Below, piece after piece: positions 56,538 to 64,000 of a stretch of DNA of 64,000 nt (position 1 is the stretch's first letter; each line of letters begins with the position of its first letter). The notes beneath the pieces were generated by a model. That model was not told the DNA's origin and did no database searches. It was given only the letters and a program-made list of their open reading frames with translations. Source of the stretch: Primulina eburnea (taxonomy: Eukaryota > Streptophyta > Magnoliopsida > Lamiales > Gesneriaceae); the NCBI RefSeq assembly GCF_022965805.1, contig NW_027331346.1:124001-188000 (forward strand). The letters are read 5' to 3'. The position numbers and the translations under genes were made by a program.

Positions 56538-56731
56538 CTGAAAGGTTGAAACATCATGATGAACCCAATAATTACCAGAACTAAACTTATAGACATGCGA
56601 AGATCAAAGTTTTCTAGACTAAATTCCCGAAAATAGCACTGACTAGAACATGCAATCCTATCACAGATTCTAATTTCAAAATATTAACCCGAAACATTAA
56701 ATTTCAAATACCACTTAAAGCTTTAAGATAC
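56538..56731 (-). other. Probable spliceosomal intron at the gag-protease junction of element B
   Basis: Minus strand: ...ATGCTCTTGACAG|GTATCTTA at 56732/56731 and TTTCAACCTTTCAG|GGAGAATTTTTATAG at 56538/56537. The donor is a good consensus and the acceptor has a pyrimidine-rich run. Joining restores the codon series for MLLTG-RIFIAG, the conserved junction of chromovirus Gag-Pol. The 194 bases in between have no open frame in register. Element A has a 647-base insert at the identical codon and phase. Confidence 0.75.
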
Positions 56732-57778
56732 CTGTCAAGAGCATCGTCTTCGGGTTTGTCTCCGCTGCATCGATAGCAAAAACTCTGCCTTGGGTAGGCA
56801 GACTCCCCTGAGGCAATTCTTCAGTAAGTGGTCCGGACCACCACACTTGTAGCATTTCCCCAAACCATACATACAAGCTCCAGTATGGCGGCGTGTGCAC
56901 TTAGCACATACTGGATACTCCGAGGTCCTCGAGACTACGCGTCCCTGCTGCTACTGTCCTATGTTCCTGGATGGGCCGTGGAAATGCTTCTTACTCTGAT
57001 GCTGCTGATGAGGAGGGTGGTGCGGTGCCTGAATCGGTCGCTTACCATGGCGATCTCTCTCAATATCATTCTGATCCTGCTCTGTAGCTAGAGCTCTGGA
57101 GACAACGACATCATAGGTAGTAGGGCCAGCCACCCTAACATCACGGCGCAAGATCGGCCGCATACCATCCAAATAGTGTCTCATCTTGGCACCAACATCA
57201 TTGGCAATCAGGGGCACAAAATGGCAACCCCTCTCAAACTTATGGATAAACTCCGTAACAGTCATGTCTCCCTGCCTCAGGGTCATAAATTCCCTGGTCA
57301 ACCTGGAACGCACCTTGTCAGTAAAATATTTAGAGTAGAATACCTCTGTAAAGCGCGTCCAGCTCAGAGTGGCCAAATTCAAGGCTACAGATGCTCCTTC
57401 CCACCACAAGCGGGCGTCTCCTCCAAACAGATAGGTCGCACAACGAACTCTATTCTCATCTCTAAGCCCCATGAATTCGAAGATAACCTCAAGGGACTTA
57501 ATCCAGCCTTCGGCAATCATAGGATCTGTCGTCCCTGAAAACTCCTTTGGTCTCATCTTCATGAATCTCTCACAAATAGCAACAGGCCCCGTCAGCCTGG
57601 CTACTCCAGCGTTGTTTCCCGCAAACTATGCGAAGAACTAAGTCATCCCAGCTAACATCTGGGCATTCATGTCCGGTGGAAGGGGTGAAGATACATTTCT
57701 CTCCTGCCTATGATCCTCACCGTCCTCTTGGCGATGTTCATCACATCCCGCGCCATCGTGGATGCGTCTAGGAGGCAT
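56732..57778 (-). pseudogene. Element B gag
   Basis: Minus strand. I take the ATG at 57778 (MPPRRIHDG...) as start. The capsid region is open from 57562, with EFSGTTDPMIAEGWIKSLE, then ...ARLWWEGAS and LTREFMTLRQGDMTVTEFI (Retrotrans_gag type), and a CCHC knuckle C-Y-K-C-G-G-P-D-H-L-L-K-N-C near 56820-56870. Two TAG stops near 57640 replace likely Gln codons (expected MTQFFAQF). A one-base indel after the knuckle shifts the frame into ...AIDAAETNPKTMLLTG, which reaches the intron donor at 56732. Confidence 0.88.
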
Positions 57779-58007
57779 ATTGTTCCATATATACAACACA
57801 TACGTAACGAACATGCATAACTATATTATTTCTTTAAATTTAAATAAATACTACATAATCATAATCTTGACATAAAACGTTTCATGAAAACATGCTGTTA
57901 AAATATTTCATGCTTTAAAAGAAATGCGTAAACGTAAAACTTACAGACCGATGTGACTTTATGAGCTTCTCGAGATCAGTAGTAGTACAACCTTTTACAA
58001 GAACATA

Positions 58008-58020
58008 GGCTCTGATACCA
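58008..58020 (-). other. Element B primer binding site (initiator tRNA-Met type)
   Basis: Minus strand TGGTATCAGAGCC, two bases inside the 5' LTR end at 58023. Confidence 0.92.
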
Positions 58021-58022
58021 CC

Positions 58023-60729
58023 TGTAAATGCCCGAAATTCGTATTCGTAATTTTGCGGAATTATTTAAAAATTTTCTCTTTAAATAAATAACATGCATCA
58101 TTTATAAAATAAACTGATAAATAGATTTAACTTTAAAATAAAAGTGGAAGTAAATATTGTGTTCAAAACTACAACTTAGAAATAATTCAACATATTAAAA
58201 AATGAGTTTGAACATAAAAAAATAAATGATGAAATGTGAGGACCTCGGATTCCTACTACTGCTGACCCAAGCTAGCTCACTAGTCCCCGCCCAAGGTCTC
58301 GACCTCATCAATACTAACAAAAATCAAGTCTAGTGAGTCAAAAGACTCAACATGCATATATCGTGAATAACGAGTAAAAATATCATAAGATCGTAGGCAA
58401 CGTAAAAATATCGTATCGTAAAGCGTAAGGTGAAAATCGTATCATGAGTAATTATAAATACTTGCATATCTGGAAATCATACATAAAAGATTTTCTCGAT
58501 AGAGCCCTGTCATAAAAATACCATATCGAAATTTTTCTAGTAGAGATAATGTTTAACGCAAGTGGCCCATAACATAACATGAACGTCTGATCAGACTAAA
58601 GCACATTATACTGGGCGGTATAGATAACCACAGTCCTTGGACTGGATGTCCGTACCCATACATAAACATAAACCGGTCGTAAGTCACCGGGTGGAGAGAT
58701 CCCATAAGCGTGAGGTGGCCACAAGACATATCACATATATCTAAAAAAAACATTTTATATTTTATACACGTAATATAATTATAACCCTGTTGTTTATTTT
58801 TATTTTTGAATGAGTTGGATCGTCCTCAGGCTTGCTGCGACCTAATCTTAACATGATAAAACATGCAAATAATCTCAACTTGGCAAAAACTTCATATCCG
58901 AGCCAAAAACGAGATAAACTCGACCAACAAACTAATTTTCAACCATGACTCCGCACCAACCCGAACCAAGATCGAACCATCATTTACTCATGATCAAAAT
59001 GCACCTAACATGATGAAGTAATATTCCTAATAACTGTAATGCACGAAAATAGTGAATGGAGGCAAAATCATGAAACGCTCTTTCTAGAGTCACTTTGGCA
59101 CATTGCACCGTAAATTCTTGTACGAGCTCTAAACTTGACCAAATCACGAACGGACAAAAACATGACCTTCCTAACTCATTTAGGTACTGTCCAGTCCAAG
59201 GCCATAGGCCAAAAGCCAAACAAGAACTCAAACATGACCTCTGAACCGAAGCCATGCTGCTGTCATAACACAGTGGCAGCAGTTGTGCTTGTTTGATCAA
59301 TTTATGAAACCAATTGCCCTTGGGGCTTGAACCACCGACCAGAATCTCTTACCAACATCCTAAGGTGTCGGGTGAACCATGGCTAAGGGCACTAGGCCAA
59401 CACAATCCAAGCAAACACCTAGGACAACACAAAGTTCAAACCGAGAACACCTAAAAATTCTGTACTGTGATATCTCAAATTGTCTGCTGTCTTGCATCGT
59501 TCCAATGGCCATATGATCGACCAGGGCTCGATCTAGACATGATGAGGTACTGTGTGAACCATGGATAAGGGCTAAAAATCCAACCACCATCCACTCAAAC
59601 CCCAAAAGCCGAAGCTTCACTCACAAAGGAAATGGAAAAATCGAAGAGCACTTGTGTTGTTGTTTTAAAATTTTGATGTATACGTGAACCAAGTCTTGAA
59701 AGGCCATTTTGTCACGTCCCAGACATGCTAAGGGAGCGTTCTAACCATGGATACTGTCCATAGGACAGCTACGATCCGAATACTCACCTTAACCAACCGA
59801 GTAACAACCCCTCGGCTCAATTTGCTACAACCGATAATTTGTTGCTGTCAAATCTGTATCTTGAGTGTATGGGCTCGAAAAAATGAACCAATAACACCCT
59901 AACGCACTCTAAATCATGACTAGATGCATCCTTGAGTGCCTGGAACCGAACCACTTCCTGTAACCAACAAAAACAATCCAACATTGAGGAACAAAGCCAT
60001 GGCCGAGAGGAGCTGCACAACATTTCTTTGCAAGTTGCTGTCATCTTCGATTTTGCTCCTTTAAATCATGAACATAGAATGTTTTAAAATATATATAGGA
60101 CTTGATTGAAGAGTAAATGAACAATATATACATGTCTGGAAGATTTGTTTTGAATAAAACAAAGCAATATGACGAACACGGCGCGGCGGAGACACAGTGG
60201 TATTTTCTTTATTATTTTTCCTGCTGGTAACACACGATTTCTAGCTGTTGTTTCTCTGAAATTTTCTAAGGTAAGGAAGGGGAGGAAGGCTAGGTAATGA
60301 AGGTGATGGTTACAAATTAAATGAGTCAAGAATGAATTTAGATGGAAGTTTCACGTGAGGGGTTGAATGACAATAGGAAATTATTCTTTTCCCTTTCTAG
60401 TTGCACGAGATATGAGAGATTGACATTCTAGATTAGTGGGTTGGGGAAAGTTTTGTGGATAATGGTGCTAGTATTATCACTAATTGGTGAGTTAAAGGTG
60501 AGGGAAATTTATTATTCCGTAAAAGCTATTGAGAGGTGATAAGAATGGGGAGTTGCCAAAAATATAAGGATTGATCTTAGGGGCGGCCGAAATTTGTCAA
60601 CAAAAATGAAGGTAAAATATTGCTTCAATCTTGTATTTTAATTTCATAAAGTTTTAAACACCCATTAAATATTTTAGTAGATTAGTAAATCAGATTAGGG
60701 TAACAAATTTTTGCATGGCATGGCTTAGT
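58023..60729 (-). repeat. Element B 5' LTR, truncated at outer end
   Basis: In plus reading starts TGTAAATGCCCG and follows the other LTR until GGCATGGCTTAGTCT at about 60728, after which unrelated hAT sequence begins. The last ~435 bases of the LTR (present at 52695-53130) are missing. Confidence 0.85.
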
Positions 60730-60736
60730 CTCAAGG

Positions 60737-60921
60737 ACCCTTTTAGTATCAATCGCATTCTCATCCAATTCATTATCTTGTTCTCTGCTAATTGAATTAT
60801 CAACCGTGTCTTAAACCTGTGCAACTATGTTTTTGTTTGAAACAAAGTACTTGTTGATATCTACAGCTTGACTTTGAATCATTTCTTCAATCTTTAGCTT
60901 TCTTTTTTGAGACCCAGACAT
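60737..60921 (-). pseudogene. hAT transposase N-terminus (TTF/ZMYM1-like group)
   Basis: Minus strand ATG at 60921 opens MSGSQKRKLKIEEMIQSQAV, then DINKYFVSN and, after a TAA, DTVDNSISREQDNELDEN. The MSGSQKRK start and the following Lys-rich and then acidic text are typical of the plant hAT transposases whose C-terminal domain is seen at 37742. The frame is cut by the LTR at 60729. Only ~60 codons, one stop; not functional. It lies in a different element from the 37-kb fragment, on the other strand. Confidence 0.6.
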
Positions 60922-61881
60922 ATACTTAAGAGGCACGATTTACCTAAGAATTTAAAAAAATAAAGAACAGACTACATCAAGACCAATATGTTAAAGAAAG
61001 ATAAAGAGAGAAACATCAGAAAATAAAGCAAACGAATAGATAAATAATATCAATAACCTCAAAAACTTGGGTTATATTCATTACGGACTCCTACAAACGG
61101 ATGAGTAATAATGATAAACAAATAATAAGGGGAAAAAGGTATATGCCCTACAAGTTCATAATAAGTCCTCCAATTTCCAGTGAACACATCTTCATGCTAA
61201 CCATCAATTTCCCCAGGCGTTTATATATTCTAGATTACACTTCAGCGAACAAGGAGAATTTCCTCCATTATCTACAGCCTATATCAAGACGATTCTCACA
61301 AGTCCCAACTGAGATTACTCATTCAACTTATGCTTCTAGCAAGTTAAAGTAAAGAGCCAATGATTCAAGAAACTAAAAGCATGATCTTCACCCAAAAAGT
61401 TCATAGAGAATCCTGACTTAATGAGACAGAGAGTGAATCATACAGTTTTGACTCCAATACATTACAAATTCAGAGCAAGCTACTCGTGAATTGCCTCAAG
61501 AAATCATGGTAAATTTTGGATGCAAGGCTATCATCTACACGCGTCAAACAAAACCCAGAAATCATGCGAAATAAAACTCAACTTGTAAAGAAATTCCATT
61601 TAAATCATAAAACTACAAACCTAAATCAAATATATAAATAGATATCAAATTATTCAATAGCAAGATTAGGGGGGAAAGCATTAAAAAACAAATTATTACT
61701 GTACATAACATTAATACACTTACAAGCGTGAGGCTGGTGAGCAACTGATGTTGGAGTCGAAGATGGAGAAGACCGAAGATGAAGGATAGAAGAGTGGAGT
61801 GGTGAAAAGCAATTTTACAGGCTTTTATTTGATATTTTATTGATTCTTTAAATTTTAATATTTATAAATTTAAAAAAAAAC

Positions 61882-61918
<37 letters not shown>
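61882..61918. repeat. (AT)n microsatellite
   Basis: About 17 AT units inside the hAT fragment. Confidence 0.95.
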
Positions 61919-61921
<3 letters not shown>

Positions 61922-61983
61922 ATAATTTTTTTTTTAAATTTTTGGGCCCCAAAAAATATGGGCCTGAGTCATTGGACTCTTAT

Positions 61984-64000
61984 TGTAGTGCCCAAATTCA
62001 GTACACGTATAATCCATGTATTTATTTAATTAGTAAATCATTTAATTAATTTTAAAATGAGTTTTAAGCCATGCATGATTTATTTGAATGCATTATTTTA
62101 AATTATTTATGTTTATGTGATGCACGTTAAAATGTTTTTCGAGTTTCATGTTTCAGGCGATCATTCGAGGCGGGATTGAGGAAAAGACCCGGCGACGTTT
62201 GTGGAAACTTTATTGGGGTGTTTTGTTTTTAAATTTGAAAGGGGCATTTGTTTTAATGATTTGTTTAGTTTCAGTATTTTAAAGCCTAAATTATTTAATT
62301 AGTTATTTTAGAATTTTGAAACCTTTAAAGTTTATCAATTTTGTGTGCTTTGTTTTAAATAAGGGACTTTACCTAGTAGTGGGAATTAACATTTTTTTTA
62401 TAATATTCTAATTAGCACTACAATTAGCATTGTCAATTAATCAATTAGCGAATCATTCCCCCTAATCTAATTCAAAACTCACGCACACCCATATCTATAC
62501 GTACACTAAAAACGTATTACACACACACACAAAACCGTTTTCCACACAACACACTTACACATCCATATCTTTTCATATTTTGGAGAGCTAAAGTTTAGGG
62601 TTCTACCTTTATCAGCAGCCGCCCCCTTCCTCTAAATTCCAGCAAGGTTTTGTGAGTTTTCTTCAAAGAAAAATTGCGCCACGTTCGTCCCGGATCAAGC
62701 CTCGCTCCGTTCCCGCGTCGGTGTCTCCGTTTCGGTAACGTTTATCATCAAAAGGCACGTATATTCTGTTCTTGATGCATCAATCATGTCATATTATGCG
62801 TGCGTTGTTATTTATGCGTAAAACCATGAGTACGAGGTGTAGAAGTTTGAGCAATTGTGTTGGGATCACTTTTGAAACCATCTTAGGGATCCAAAAATCA
62901 CGTTTTACTGTTCTGGTTGAAACTGCGAATTTTCAGTCGAGATTTTGAGAAAACTTTCACTAGAAAATTGTAGAACTTTTCGATGCCTTCGATTTGATAT
63001 AAAATTCGGGATTTTTGGGTGAAAATTGAGTGAGTTATGGTGTTTTTCGTGGGACTGCTCAAACTGCGACTTTTACGAAAATTGTGTTCTTGAAGTTTAT
63101 ATGTTGCAGGCTTCGTTGGGGATCGACGGGCGATCGTTGCTGCGTTTAGGTATGGTTAGCATGTTGTTAAGATGATTATTGCGATTTCGTTTCGTGTCGT
63201 TAGGCACTTGAGAGATTGAATGGGCGCATAAATCGTGTTGTTGTCAAAAGTTGCGCTCACGGGTTTATTGGGTTGCTTGTGACATGTGGGTGTTTTTGGG
63301 CAATAGTATAGGCTTGATTCAAAGACATAGTAGCCTAAGATGGTCTCGTGGTGTCGATTGTTAGCCCGAGTAAGCGAGTCTAGAGTGTAAAGCATAACAT
63401 GTACAGAAACCTTCGTAAGTTCGCGGTCACAACAGGTACACGGACCCAAGCACGGGGTCCGTGCATTTGTTCTTTCCAAAGTGTCAGTTTACCGAGTCTA
63501 CACGAACCTTTTGACGGACCCTGACACGGGGTCCGTGCCCCTTCCTTTCTGCCCGACACATTTTACAGAGTCTACACGGACACCTACACGGACCAAAGCA
63601 CGGGGTCCGTGTCTCCCCTTTTCTACACACGCATTTTTCAGTACCTACACGGACTCGGAGCCGGACCTGGGCACGGGGTCCGTGTACTTCATATTTTGGG
63701 AAATAATTATGGTATGCTTTGAGGTTTGAGGTCAAGGTTTAGTACAATGATTTACAAGGTCGAGTCATGGGGACTCTAGAACGTCCTAAGGAATTGATTG
63801 AACTCGTAAGGGAGCATGATTACTTATACGAGTTAAGAAGGTTAAATCATGGTCAATATGTGCAGCAAGGGCCCCGAGCAAGGCCCAACGAACCCCACAA
63901 CGCCAAGTAAGTAAGTCTGACGTGCAAGAAAATATTTTATGTTTTTGAGGTATGCTAAATATCTTGTGACCAAATTATGTTTAGGATTGGAAAGCGTTAA
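61984..64000 (+). repeat. Start of a long gypsy-type LTR, cut by window end
   Basis: Begins TGTAGTGCCCAAATTCAG. Like the other long LTRs it has an early GGCGATCATTCGAGGCGGG-type block, ACACACACA- and C-rich text near 62510-62640 with CAGCCGCCCCC, and a CGTTTCGGTAACG block. No PBS or coding domain is reached before 64000. ORFs at 63156-63735 are read from repeats. Confidence 0.65.
63436..63690 (+). repeat. Four-unit tandem repeat with CACGGGGTCCGTG near-palindromes
   Basis: Units of about 73 bases, each ACACGGAC...(A/G)GCACGGGGTCCGTG followed by a pyrimidine-rich spacer and ...CAGAGTCT or similar. The GGACC/GGTCC arms can pair, making a hairpin per unit. Confidence 0.88.

Larger units (their letters stand above)
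50463..60729 (-). mobile_element. Element B: Ty3/gypsy chromovirus (Tekay/Del-like), minus strand
   Basis: Both LTRs, PBS, gag, protease, reverse transcriptase, RNase H, integrase, chromodomain-like tail and polypurine tract are present in canonical order. The 3' LTR is 50463-53130 and the 5' LTR 58023-60729, the latter truncated at its outer end, where similarity stops at GGCTTAGTCT and a hAT fragment follows. The two LTRs are similar but differ by an ~817-bp deletion and a CACTA-type insertion in the 3' LTR, and a ~66-bp indel. Coding has few breaks compared with element A, so this is the younger copy. It sits inside an older LTR on the left. Confidence 0.92.
60730..61983 (-). mobile_element. 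hAT element fragment (5' end)
   Basis: Minus strand. Begins near 61980 with GGCCCATATTTTTTGGGGCCC-type text often seen near hAT ends, an (AT)n run, and a possible untranslated exon (61725-61850, TCTTCTCCATCTTCGACTCC). It then runs through an AT-rich intron-like stretch to the transposase start at 60921. Terminal repeat and target duplication are not seen because both ends are cut by LTR elements. Confidence 0.5.

Noticed and set aside
63436..63690. CRISPR-like array of CACGGGGTCCGTG units
   Set aside because: Plant nuclear context, imperfect units, spacers that are similar to each other, and location inside an LTR.
1..64000. tRNA, rRNA or snRNA genes
   Set aside because: I found no cloverleaf-like A/B box pairs or rRNA text. 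The TGGTATCAGAGC sites are primer binding sites, not tRNA genes.

Overview
This window is AT-rich plant nuclear DNA, mostly transposable elements, with one intact host gene. A eudicot is certain enough (spliceosomal introns, Ty1/copia, Ty3/gypsy, hAT and CACTA-type elements). An asterid, perhaps Lamiales/Gesneriaceae, is my guess from the remembered look of a MITE at 46.4 kb and an env-like ORF family at 29.6-35.5 kb; I could not check this.

The host gene is a five-exon GARP (G2-like, single MYB repeat) transcription factor on the minus strand, 40700 to 27945, 193 codons. All splice sites are GT-AG and all junctions are in frame. Its third intron is about 10.2 kb and holds a degenerate SIRE/Maximus-like copia element on the opposite strand, itself interrupted by a gypsy-type solo LTR, a CACTA-type palindromic element and a small hAT MITE with a perfect 8-bp target duplication. 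A second hAT element with a perfect 8-bp duplication, keeping only a C-terminal dimerisation domain, lies closer to exon 3.

Layout. 1-6655: non-autonomous gypsy-type element with near-identical 2.75-kb LTRs and a non-coding interior. 6656-9375: 3' end of an Athila-like element. 9.4-13.7 kb: overlapping old LTR pieces in both orientations. 13706-21816: 5'-truncated Tekay/Del-like chromovirus (element A) with a copia-type LTR inside its pol tail. About 22.0-22.3 kb: a broken coiled-coil segment resembling plant U-box kinases. 22714-26962: minus-strand copia element with a GAAAT target duplication. 27.9-40.7 kb: the GARP gene and its intron elements. 41972-43215: minus-strand solo LTR with AGCCA duplications, splitting an unidentified coding remnant. 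44.75-45.06 kb: CACTA-type end. 46.4-48.4 kb: MITEs, AT microsatellites and a copia-type LTR. 48.6-50.46 kb: minus-strand LTR piece into which element B (50463-60729), a nearly complete minus-strand Tekay/Del-like chromovirus, inserted. 60730-61980: 5' end of a hAT transposase gene. 61984-64000: start of another long LTR.

The strongest unusual signal is a probable spliceosomal intron at the same phase and codon of the gag-protease junction in both chromoviruses. In element B the GT-AG splice restores the family motif exactly. In element A the acceptor G is mutated. The non-autonomous element at 1-6655 appears to carry related intron-like sequence as its interior. Other patterns are GC-rich near-palindromic repeats in three unrelated LTR families, directly upstream of a TATA box in two of them, and palindromic GACAACGG/GCGACGG arrays at four separate places.
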